Source: an uncultured Oscillospiraceae bacterium (GTDB taxonomy: Bacteria > Bacillota > Clostridia > Oscillospirales > Acutalibacteraceae). Taken from it: a stretch of DNA of 51,633 nt. Both the position numbers and the translations under genes were made by a program. How positions within the stretch are numbered: position 1 is the stretch's first letter; every line of letters starts with the position of its first letter. Shown here piece by piece: positions 43,596-49,993 of the stretch. A model generated the notes under the pieces. That model had not been told where the DNA came from and did not search any database. It worked only from the letters and a program-made list of their open reading frames with translations. Location: assembly GCA_949293315.1 (NCBI GenBank), contig CASFCH010000039.1:1-51633 (forward strand), in the 5' to 3' direction.

Positions 43596-44627
43596 CTATT
43601 CCCGGGCGATCCCCAGCGCATGTGAAACGCGCATCAGATTTTCAACGTCCTTTGCGACAAGCCTCCCGCTGTAATCCGGCGGCAGATTGATGACCAGCAT
43701 ATTTCCGGTTTTGGTGAGGATCTTATAGTTGCGCACGATCTCCTCCCAGTCCATCAGCGGCTTTGCATCATAGGCATCCGAATAAAACCAGCTGAATTCC
43801 CTGCGGGAGCAGATGGTCATCTCAAACGGCAGGTAATATTCCCGCCCGTTGAAGGTATAGATCTTGGGATCATCCTCGCGGCACATATGCGGGTCCCACA
43901 GGCGAAAATCCGAGGGGAACATCCGCAGCGGGTCGCGGTCCCGATAGTTTTGCGGCTGATAGCGATCGTCCGGGCCGCCCTTTTTTTCCGAATACACCCC
44001 CACCGTGTGATTGACACCCATCTGGCAGGCGGGCTGAAGCGTTTTGACAAGGTTGTAAAGCCGGTCCAGCTGCCAGGCGCGGCACGGTTTATCCCACGCG
44101 CCGTCCAGCCAGAGCTCCACAATTTCCCCATACCGGCCGTCGAGCAGCTCCGTCAGCTGGCGCTCCATATACTGAACGTATTTCTCATTTCTCCGGTAGC
44201 ACCGCTCGTGGCGGTCCCACAGGGAATAGTACAGGCCCAGCTTGACCCCATACTTTCGGCAGGCCTGTGAAACGGCGCGGACCACATCCGTCGGATTTGG
44301 GGAAAAACGGACCGAATACCGGGTCGTATCCGTATCCCACAGGCAGAATCCGTCGTGGTGCTTGGTGATCAGGACCACATAATTCATACCCGCCTCATAC
44401 GCCGTGCGCACCCAGCTGTCCGCATCAATCGCCGTAGGGCGGTAGCTTTGGATCGGGAGCCGTCCGTTGGACCACTCGGTGTTGTTGAACGTGTTGATCC
44501 CGAAATGGATGAACATGCCGAAGCGGCGCTCCATCTGCGCCCTCTGGTATGGATTCGGCTCAAGCGACGGCTGCTGCATGTGCGGATACTCCCGCTCGGG
44601 ATAAGGCCTTTTTTGACGAAACAGCAT
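43596..44627 (-). CDS. Alpha-L-fucosidase, glycoside hydrolase family 29
   Basis: A 343-residue GH29 enzyme that would release alpha-linked fucose. The family motif KHHDGFCLWDT is near residue 89 and the predicted nucleophile is Asp175 in ELWLDGAWD. MFIHFGINTF near 38 and the C-terminal NLPPDYSGRL near 318 are also typical. It is shorter than many GH29 proteins because it lacks the C-terminal beta domains. There is no signal peptide, so the enzyme seems intracellular. The ATG at 44627 follows AGGAGA at 8 nt. It lies 48 nt after the DUF3048 gene on the same strand and is probably in one transcript with it, though the two functions are not obviously linked. Confidence 0.88.
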   Translation of the reverse strand: MLFRQKRPYPEREYPHMQQPSLEPNPYQRAQMERRFGMFIHFGINTFNNTEWSNGRLPIQSYRPTAIDADSWVRTAYEAGMNYVVLITKHHDGFCLWDTDTTRYSVRFSPNPTDVVRAVSQACRKYGVKLGLYYSLWDRHERCYRRNEKYVQYMERQLTELLDGRYGEIVELWLDGAWDKPCRAWQLDRLYNLVKTLQPACQMGVNHTVGVYSEKKGGPDDRYQPQNYRDRDPLRMFPSDFRLWDPHMCREDDPKIYTFNGREYYLPFEMTICSRREFSWFYSDAYDAKPLMDWEEIVRNYKILTKTGNMLVINLPPDYSGRLVAKDVENLMRVSHALGIARE

Positions 44628-44675
44628 CTGTTCGATCTCCTCTCTCTCTGCGCGGCATCACAGCCGCATCGCCGT

Positions 44676-45782
44676 TCAGGATATGGCCACGCTCGACTGC
44701 TCGGAGGTGGGGACCATCCCGATATAACTCTTCCCGGCGTTGAGTACAAGCGCTTTTCCGGCGCTGTCCCGAAGTTTGAGCGGTGCGGAGGCGGAGCCCT
44801 TTTCCCACTCGATCTCCTCATAGGTCCCATTGGAAATATACAGGCCGGAGCCGGAGCTCAGATCCATCTCCATATGGCCGGAGGAATCCCCGAGATTGCG
44901 CACATCGCAGTACAGCAGGAGCACATTCGTCACCGCCATCTGCTCGCCGCCGTCCTGGCGCATCGGTTCGCCGCCGATCCTGTTATAATACAGACCGTCC
45001 TGCGCATCATAATTAAAGGTGTGACTGTATGAGCCCGCTCCCGAAAAGTCAAAGCTCACAGACTGGCAGCTTCCGCCGGACAGCAAGCGCGGAGCACCCT
45101 CTTTTTCAAAGGAAAACAGGTTTTGATAGCGGGATTCCGCCTGGGTGCGCAGCTCCAGATCATCGATCGCAGCGCGGATATCCTCGCCCGTCGTGTACCC
45201 GCGGTGCTCCGTGGCCACGCTGCGCGTGCTGTCCCGGAAAAAGTAGGTGCCCTCATACCGCAGTCCGTCGATATCGTCCACATCCCGGTCGCTGATGGCG
45301 TCATAGGCCAGATCGCTGCCGCCCCAGTGGACAAAGATGGCGTCCATCCCCTCCGCCAATTCCACAAAATCGTGGCGCGCACTGCGGATGGAGCCCACCT
45401 TGGGGATATCGTTGGCGTCCGCGTAGACCCACATCATGCGCGTGGCGCCGCCCTCCACGAGGCCTTCAAAGACGATATCCGGGGAGCACAGCCCCCACTG
45501 CGGCCGCGCCGCAGGGGCGTTATTGATCATGATTGCGACCGGACGCGCCCCGAGTTTGTCGGCGTCAAAGCCCAACTGGCCGGTGAGGGGATTGATCGGA
45601 CCGGATGCCTCCTGAACCGCACCGGTATCCGACTCCCCTCCCGGCTCCTCCGAGCCGTTTTGATTCACACTGAAATAGGCCACCACGGCTACGATCACAA
45701 CCACCAACACAGCCACCGTAGCCAGAATGACCTTTGTCCGCGAATTTCGATTTTTCCTTCTTCTCCTTTTCTGCGCCGCCAT
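44676..45782 (-). CDS. DUF3048 domain-containing membrane-anchored lipoprotein-like protein (YerB-like)
   Basis: A 368-residue exported protein. A very basic N-terminus (KRRRRKNRN) leads into one membrane segment at about residues 18-38, so the bulk faces outward. The DUF3048 domain starts with NPLTG and RPVAIMINN near 65 and includes PQWGLCSPDIVFEGLVEGG and KVGSIRSARHDFVELA, as in Bacillus YerB. The function is unknown; wall or envelope roles are suspected for the family. No lipobox is seen. The ATG at 45782 has AAGGGGGA upstream; an in-frame start at 45803 is less likely. Confidence 0.85.
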   Translation of the reverse strand: MAAQKRRRRKNRNSRTKVILATVAVLVVVIVAVVAYFSVNQNGSEEPGGESDTGAVQEASGPINPLTGQLGFDADKLGARPVAIMINNAPAARPQWGLCSPDIVFEGLVEGGATRMMWVYADANDIPKVGSIRSARHDFVELAEGMDAIFVHWGGSDLAYDAISDRDVDDIDGLRYEGTYFFRDSTRSVATEHRGYTTGEDIRAAIDDLELRTQAESRYQNLFSFEKEGAPRLLSGGSCQSVSFDFSGAGSYSHTFNYDAQDGLYYNRIGGEPMRQDGGEQMAVTNVLLLYCDVRNLGDSSGHMEMDLSSGSGLYISNGTYEEIEWEKGSASAPLKLRDSAGKALVLNAGKSYIGMVPTSEQSSVAIS

Positions 45783-45931
45783 GGCGATCCCCCTTCCCAG
45801 CATCGGCCGCTTCGTCCGAACGCCCTCTGAACACGGCGCAAGACGGCCCCCTTGCCCCGGTCCATGCAGGGCTGGCAGCTGCGCATCCCCCGCCCTGCCG
45901 CCCCCCTTTGAGGTGGACTTTTGATAAAACC

Positions 45932-45961
45932 ATTATAATATATTTCTCCTCCCCATTTCAA
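45932..45961 (-). promoter_or_regulatory. Promoter of the DUF3048 gene
   Basis: On the minus strand TTGAAA, an 18-bp spacer and TATAAT. It gives a leader of about 145 nt. Confidence 0.6.
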
Positions 45962-45979
45962 GGCCCCATAAAAAAGGTT

Positions 45980-46008
45980 TGACAAACCAGGTGAAGTATT
46001 ATAAAATA
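45980..46008 (+). promoter_or_regulatory. Promoter of tRNA-Arg(CCT)
   Basis: A perfect TTGACA, a 17-bp spacer and TAAAAT, 40 nt before the tRNA. A 10-bp hairpin with a GGCA loop (46014-46037) lies between the promoter and the tRNA and may guide 5' processing. Confidence 0.65.
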
Positions 46009-46047
46009 AAAGGTGCGCTCCGGCAGGAGTGCGCCTAACAAATACAG

Positions 46048-46124
46048 GTCTCCGTAGCTCAGCAGGATAGAGCGTTCGCCTCCTAAGCGAAAGGCCGTGC
46101 GTTCGAATCGCGCCGGGGACGCCA
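46048..46124 (+). tRNA. tRNA-Arg (anticodon CCT)
   Basis: A full cloverleaf: acceptor arms GTCTCCG and CGGGGAC, D-arm GCTC...GAGC, anticodon stem TTCGC/GCGAA with loop CTCCTAA, and T-arm GTGCG-TTCGAAT-CGCGC. The anticodon CCT reads AGG codons. CCA is encoded at 46122-46124. Confidence 0.95.
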
Positions 46125-46133
46125 CCAGACTGA

Positions 46134-46170
46134 GCCTGGACGCAATTCGCGCTCCAGGCCCGGCTTTTTA
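46134..46170 (+). terminator. Terminator 1 after tRNA-Arg
   Basis: GCCTGGA (46134-46140) pairs with TCCAGGC (46153-46159), followed by CGGCTTTTTATTTT. It lies 10 nt past the tRNA. Confidence 0.7.
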
Positions 46171-46225
46171 TTTTGCCGTTTCACCCGCGTTTCGGGCGGG
46201 TATCTTTCTGTCAACGCTTCCCACA

Positions 46226-46262
46226 CCGCCGCAGGCTTCACATCGCTTGCGGCGGCTTTTTA
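46226..46262 (+). terminator. Terminator 2 downstream of tRNA-Arg
   Basis: CCGCCGCA (46226-46233) pairs with TGCGGCGG (46248-46255) and is followed by CTTTTTAT. There is no gene between it and terminator 1. Confidence 0.7.
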
Positions 46263-46275
46263 TCCTGATAAAAGA

Positions 46276-46315
46276 GGACCGGAAATCTCCCAGCTGGAAA
46301 TTTCCGGTCCGTTTT
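46276..46315. terminator. Terminator 3, between tRNA-Arg and the convergent hydrolase gene
   Basis: A perfect 11-bp stem, GGACCGGAAAT (46276-46286) with its complement at 46300-46310. TTTT follows on the plus strand and TCTTTTAT on the minus strand, so it probably serves the leftward hydrolase gene as well. Confidence 0.75.
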
Positions 46316-46372
46316 CTTCATCATGTCTTGAGGGGGCATCCGCTCCCGATTTCCCGGCGTTGCGCGAGACGG

Positions 46373-47362
46373 TTACCGCATCGCCCCGCGGAAAAATTCC
46401 GCCATTTTATCAAAGGGAATGACCTCTTTCTGATCATAGAGATCGGTGTGCACCGCCCCGGGGATAATCATCAGCTCCTTGTTATCCGTACAGGGGTTAT
46501 CCTTTACCATCCGCGCATATGCATCCCGGCTGAAGTAGCAGGAGTGCGCGCGCTCCCCGTGAATGATCAGCACGGCGCTGCGGATCTCATTGATATAGTT
46601 TAAAATCGGCTGGTTCATGAAGGACATGCAGCCGATCACATTCCAGCCCCCGTTGGAGTTCAGGGACCGCGGGTGATAGCCGCGCGCCGTCTTATAGTAG
46701 TCGTGGTAATCCCTTACAAAAAAAGGCGCATCCTCCGACAGTGGATCGACCACGCCGCCGCCCAGGGCGTAGGAACCGCTTTTGTAATCCCGAACCCGCT
46801 GTGCGTTCAGCGCAAGCTTCTTTTCATATCGGGCATCTGCGGAATCCTCGGCGTCAAAATAACCGTTGGCATTCACACGGGCCATATCGTACATGGTGGA
46901 GGCGACCGTCGCCCGGATGCGCGTATCCAGAGCCGCCGCGTTCAGCGCCATGCCGCCCCAACCGCAGATCCCGATAATGCCGATCTTTTCCGGGTCCACA
47001 TTGTCCTGAACCGAGAGAAAATCCACCGCCGCCTGGAAGTCCTCCGTATTGATATCAGGGGAGGCCATATACCGGGGATGGCCGCCGCTTTCGCCCGTAA
47101 AAGATGGATCGAAGGCCAGCGTCAGAAATCCTTTTTCCGCCATCGTCTGGGCATACAGGCCGGCCGCCTGCTCCTTCACGGCGCCGAAGGGCCCGCACAC
47201 GGCGATGGCCGCCAGTCTGTCCGCCGCAGTTTTCGGCTGATAGAGATCGGCCGCCAGCGTGATGCCATAGCGGTTGTGAAACGTCACCTTGCTGTGGACG
47301 ACCCTGTCGCTTTTCGGGAAAGTTTTATCCCACTGCTGCGTCAACATCAGTGTTTCCTCCAT
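46373..47362 (-). CDS. Alpha/beta hydrolase with Cys at the nucleophile elbow (YcjY/dienelactone-hydrolase-like)
   Basis: A 329-residue alpha/beta hydrolase. The elbow reads GIIGICGWGG near residue 149, with Cys in the nucleophile position as in dienelactone hydrolases and YcjY-like proteins. The acid and His are probably in LIIHGERAHS and GAVHTDLYD near 270 and 304. GPFGAVKEQAAGLYAQ near 57 and FDPSFTGESGG near 84 are typical of the YcjY group. There is no signal peptide. Two starts, 47362 and 47347, each have a GGAGG at 8 nt, so both may be used. It is 15 nt after the small protein gene, forming an operon divergent from a LysR regulator. The substrate is unknown. Confidence 0.82.
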   Translation of the reverse strand: MEETLMLTQQWDKTFPKSDRVVHSKVTFHNRYGITLAADLYQPKTAADRLAAIAVCGPFGAVKEQAAGLYAQTMAEKGFLTLAFDPSFTGESGGHPRYMASPDINTEDFQAAVDFLSVQDNVDPEKIGIIGICGWGGMALNAAALDTRIRATVASTMYDMARVNANGYFDAEDSADARYEKKLALNAQRVRDYKSGSYALGGGVVDPLSEDAPFFVRDYHDYYKTARGYHPRSLNSNGGWNVIGCMSFMNQPILNYINEIRSAVLIIHGERAHSCYFSRDAYARMVKDNPCTDNKELMIIPGAVHTDLYDQKEVIPFDKMAEFFRGAMR

Positions 47363-47377
47363 TTTTAAAACCTCCGT

Positions 47378-47617
47378 TCACTCTCCGTCCTCTTTTTCCA
47401 TGGTGTAAATCATGTGATCGAGGCAGTCAATTTTGTATTGATCGTGATGCAGCCGCTCCAGGAGGGCGGCCCTGTGGCATTTCAGCAGCCGGTACTGATC
47501 CCTGCGCCGCTGCTCCTGATCCAGCTTCAGGAATTGGGCGATCAGGGATCTGCCGCATCCGGCATCCGCCAGATTTCTCCGCATTTTAAAAATACGCTCC
47601 TGCTCGGGATCGTCCAT
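47378..47617 (-). CDS. Small conserved-looking helical protein (79 residues)
   Basis: A short charged protein that I cannot assign to a function. It is mostly helical, rich in Arg, Lys and Leu, with a central RRRDQYRLLKCHRAALLERL segment and a C-terminal DCLDHMIYTM segment, a pattern I associate with small clostridial proteins encoded beside regulators. The ATG at 47617 has AGGAGG at 9 nt. It sits directly behind a promoter and 15 nt before the hydrolase gene, so it is the first gene of a two-gene operon. Confidence 0.7.
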   Translation of the reverse strand: MDDPEQERIFKMRRNLADAGCGRSLIAQFLKLDQEQRRRDQYRLLKCHRAALLERLHHDQYKIDCLDHMIYTMEKEDGE

Positions 47618-47642
47618 TCCGCCGCACCTCCTCACTGTCTTT

Positions 47643-47672
47643 ATTGTATTGCACTTTCATAAAAATAGCCAA
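47643..47672 (-). promoter_or_regulatory. Promoter of the small protein / hydrolase operon
   Basis: On the minus strand TTGGCT, an 18-bp spacer and TACAAT, 25 nt before the ATG at 47617. Confidence 0.55.
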
Positions 47673-47698
47673 TACTTTGTTTTTATTTTATGATATGC

Positions 47699-47727
47699 TT
47701 TACAGGCATTTGGGGACGGCGTATAAT
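47699..47727 (+). promoter_or_regulatory. Promoter of the LysR gene at 47763
   Basis: TTTACA, a 17-bp spacer and TATAAT, 35 nt before the ATG. It is divergent from the small protein promoter with about 25 bp between the two -35 boxes. Confidence 0.65.
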
Positions 47728-47762
47728 GGAAGTATCATTCCCGAAAAGGGGGACAGTAAGAA

Positions 47763-48656
47763 ATGGAAATTCGAGTGCTGCGCTATTTTCTTGCAGTTGC
47801 CAGGGAGGGGAACATCACCGGGGCCGCCAATTTTCTGCATTTGACACAGCCCACCCTGTCCCGACAGATCCACGATCTGGAGGAGGAGCTGGGGCAGCAG
47901 CTCCTGATCCGGAAAAGCCACCGCGTGACGCTGACGCCCGAAGGCGTGCTCCTGCGGAAACGTGCGGAGGAGATCGTGGCGATGGTGGATAAGACGGAGG
48001 CGGAGTTTACCGCTATGGAAAACACCGTGGGCGGCGATATTTACATCGGCGGCGGGGAGACGCGGGCCATCCGCCTGATCGCGGAAATCGCCAGGGATCT
48101 GCGGGAAAGCTATCCGGGCATCCACTATCATCTGTACAGCGGAAATGCACAGGACGTCACGGAGCGGCTCGACAAGGGGCTTCTGGACTTCGGCCTTCTC
48201 ATACAGCCCGCGGATCTTGCCAAATATGATTCCATCAATCTGCCGTACAGGGACGTCTGGGGCGTTCTCATGCGCAAGGAAAGTCCGCTTGCCGAAAAGC
48301 CGTTTATTGAAAAGAAAGATCTGCGCGGCATTCCGCTGATCTGCTCCAGGCAGGTACTCGCCCCGCGCCAGACCGGCAACGGATTTTTCGGCTGGTTTGG
48401 AAGCGATTTTGAAAAGCTGAATATTGTGACAACTTACAATCTGGTATATAACGCGGCCATCATGGTGGAGGCCGGCGTCGGCTATGCCGTGACGCTCGAC
48501 CATCTGGCCGACACCTCAGAAAACAGCGGTCTGTGCTTCCGGCCGCTTCGCCCGAAGCTGGAAGCGGGCCTGAATATCATCTGGAAAAAGTATCAGGTCT
48601 TCTCCCCCGCTGCGGAGCTGTTTCTGGCAAGGCTCAAGGAACGTTTCGGTGCATAG
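47763..48656 (+). CDS. LysR-family transcriptional regulator
   Basis: A 297-residue LysR regulator with the N-terminal winged helix (MEIRVLRYFLAVAREGNIT, then AANFLHLTQPTLSRQI) and an effector domain from about residue 90 with GGGETRAIRLIAEIA. It is divergent from the small protein and Cys-type hydrolase genes across a 145-bp gap, so it is their likely regulator. LysR regulators beside YcjY-like hydrolases are common in Clostridia as far as I recall. The inducer is unknown. The ATG has AAGGGGGA about 10 nt upstream. Confidence 0.9.
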   Translation: MEIRVLRYFLAVAREGNITGAANFLHLTQPTLSRQIHDLEEELGQQLLIRKSHRVTLTPEGVLLRKRAEEIVAMVDKTEAEFTAMENTVGGDIYIGGGETRAIRLIAEIARDLRESYPGIHYHLYSGNAQDVTERLDKGLLDFGLLIQPADLAKYDSINLPYRDVWGVLMRKESPLAEKPFIEKKDLRGIPLICSRQVLAPRQTGNGFFGWFGSDFEKLNIVTTYNLVYNAAIMVEAGVGYAVTLDHLADTSENSGLCFRPLRPKLEAGLNIIWKKYQVFSPAAELFLARLKERFGA

Positions 48657-48712
48657 GATCCTTTCCATGCGGACAGAGTAGGAAAGGCGGCGCGGAGATC
48701 CTCCGAAATTTC

Positions 48713-48742
48713 AAAAAACGGACGGTGCATTTGGCCGTCCGT
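48713..48742 (-). terminator. Minus-oriented terminator between two plus-strand genes
   Basis: ACGGACGG (48718-48725) pairs perfectly with CCGTCCGT (48735-48742). On the minus strand the stem is followed by TTTTTT; on the plus strand no T-run follows. No minus-strand gene ends here. Confidence 0.6.
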
Positions 48743-48852
48743 CCCCCGCGCGGCTGTTCCGTTTTGAGCGGTACGCCGCATCCCGTTTTTTCAGTTTTTT
48801 AAACAGCATGCGGCACAAAAAAATTACCGTCCCTGCCAAAAGTTTACACTGA

Positions 48853-48878
48853 TATTTTATCAATGCGTTCCCATACTA
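48853..48878 (+). promoter_or_regulatory. Candidate sigma-G-type promoter of the spore protein gene
   Basis: CATACTA at 48872-48878 fits the -10 used by forespore sigma factors. A weaker TGATA-like -35 lies about 17 bp upstream. The distance to the ATG at 48932 is about 50 nt. Confidence 0.45.
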
Positions 48879-48931
48879 TGAAGGCAGACGCAAAAAGAAT
48901 CAAAAAATGATAAAAGGAGTGTAAATCTACT

Positions 48932-49129
48932 ATGGCTAAGAGCGGTAATTCCAGCATGGTGCCGGAGGCGCGTGAGGCGCTCAACAGGTTCAAGATGGAG
49001 GCTGCCAACGAAGTCGGCGTCAACCTGAAGCAGGGCTACAACGGCGACCTGACCTCCCGTCAGGCCGGTTCCATCGGCGGCCAGATGGTCAAGAAGATGA
49101 TCCAGGCCTACGAGAACGGCATGAAATAA
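48932..49129 (+). CDS. Small acid-soluble spore protein, alpha/beta type
   Basis: A 65-residue DNA-binding spore protein. The family core is visible: VPEAREALNRFKMEAANEVG near residue 10, and the second helix DLTSRQAGSIGGQMVKKMI near 39. These proteins saturate and protect DNA in the forespore and are degraded on germination by the GPR protease, whose cleavage region (FKMEAANEVG) is present. The ATG has AAGGAG 15 nt upstream, a long but known spacing. It shows that the organism, or its recent ancestor, forms endospores. The gene is monocistronic, with a possible sigma-G promoter and a hairpin after it. Confidence 0.95.
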   Translation: MAKSGNSSMVPEAREALNRFKMEAANEVGVNLKQGYNGDLTSRQAGSIGGQMVKKMIQAYENGMK

Positions 49130-49146
49130 CCCTTCCCCAAGCAGAG

Positions 49147-49181
49147 AGACAGCCGGACGCTTTACGCGTCCGGCTGTCTTC
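49147..49181 (+). terminator. Terminator-like hairpin after the spore protein gene
   Basis: A perfect 14-bp stem (49147-49160... paired with 49166-49179) and a TTTAC loop. The T-run is poor on both strands. It overlaps the stop codon region of the convergent SipW-type gene. Confidence 0.65.
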
Positions 49182-49857
49182 ACGTCTGATCGATCGGATC
49201 TGCTCCCGATGAAAGCTCCTCCCCGGATGGATGCGCCCCTTCCGGCTGCTCCTGCTCGGGGGCGGAAACCGGCTCCTCGCCCTCCGGCGCGGCCGGCGCC
49301 GTCTCCGCCGGAGGCGCAGACGAATCCTCAGCCGGATCCGTCAGGATCTCCTGCCCGAGCTGGTCGCCCGCCCGGATGATATCCCCGCCGGAATATGTCC
49401 CCCACACGGCAGTGAAGCTATAGCGGCCGTCCTCCTCCGGAATCAGGGTAAAAGTCAGAGGCATATCCTTTGAAATTTGATCTGTGTAAAGGGACTCCCC
49501 CTGCGGCGTTTGAATTTTACAGTACCCCGTCTGGGCGGTGCCGGAAGCGGTCAGATGTATGGTGTAAAGCGTATTTCCATTTAAGATATATCCCCCATCC
49601 GGCTGAGCCGGAACCCGGACGTTGACGCCGTCCTCTCCGGCCCCGGAAATTTCCACATTTACGCCGTAATTGGCCGCTGTGATCGTCTGCGGGCCGGTCT
49701 GGACGCTGTCGGAAAACCAGGCCCAGGTCGCCCCGGCCAGACAGACCATGCACAGAATGATCCCCAGAATCGACGGCAGCATCAGCCGTAGGATGTTCTC
49801 ATCCGTCGGCCTGGCATGCCTGGGCTCATAAAAACATCTTTTCAGCCACTGTTTCAC
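49180..49857 (-). CDS. SipW-dependent-type secreted protein with acidic Pro/Glu-rich tail
   Basis: A 225-residue exported protein. The GTG start at 49857 follows GGGGAG at 10 nt and gives a basic N-terminus, a membrane segment at about 27-46, and the AWFSDSV motif that marks SipW-dependent (TasA/camelysin-like) signal peptides. A compact beta-rich domain follows to about residue 165, then a low-complexity Glu, Pro, Ala and Ser tail. A longer in-frame start at 50139 would overlap the upstream gene. TasA-like proteins form extracellular fibres or act as metal proteases, but this one is short and shows no HExxH motif. It follows a related gene by 137 nt. Confidence 0.75.
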   Translation of the reverse strand: MKQWLKRCFYEPRHARPTDENILRLMLPSILGIILCMVCLAGATWAWFSDSVQTGPQTITAANYGVNVEISGAGEDGVNVRVPAQPDGGYILNGNTLYTIHLTASGTAQTGYCKIQTPQGESLYTDQISKDMPLTFTLIPEEDGRYSFTAVWGTYSGGDIIRAGDQLGQEILTDPAEDSSAPPAETAPAAPEGEEPVSAPEQEQPEGAHPSGEELSSGADPIDQT

Positions 49858-49940
49858 AGCTGTTATTCTCCCCTCTCGCAGTATCGCCGGACTGCTGCGG
49901 CAATCAAAAGGCACAAACCGCGCGCTTATGCCCTTTGATC

Positions 49941-49965
49941 GCCCCTCCCTCCGAAGAGGGAGGAG
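49941..49965 (-). other. Hairpin between the two SipW-type genes
   Basis: CTCCCTC-TTCG-GAGGGAG forms a strong stem with a stable tetraloop but no following T-run. It may stabilise the upstream transcript or slow read-through. Confidence 0.45.
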
Positions 49966-49993
49966 ATTTGATGGAACAAGACCAAGTCCGGGC

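Noticed and set aside
46175-46225. Fourth hairpin (ACCCGC/GCGGGT) in the tRNA downstream region as a terminator
   Set aside because: The stem is only 6 bp and the T-run after it is broken, so I did not list it as a terminator.
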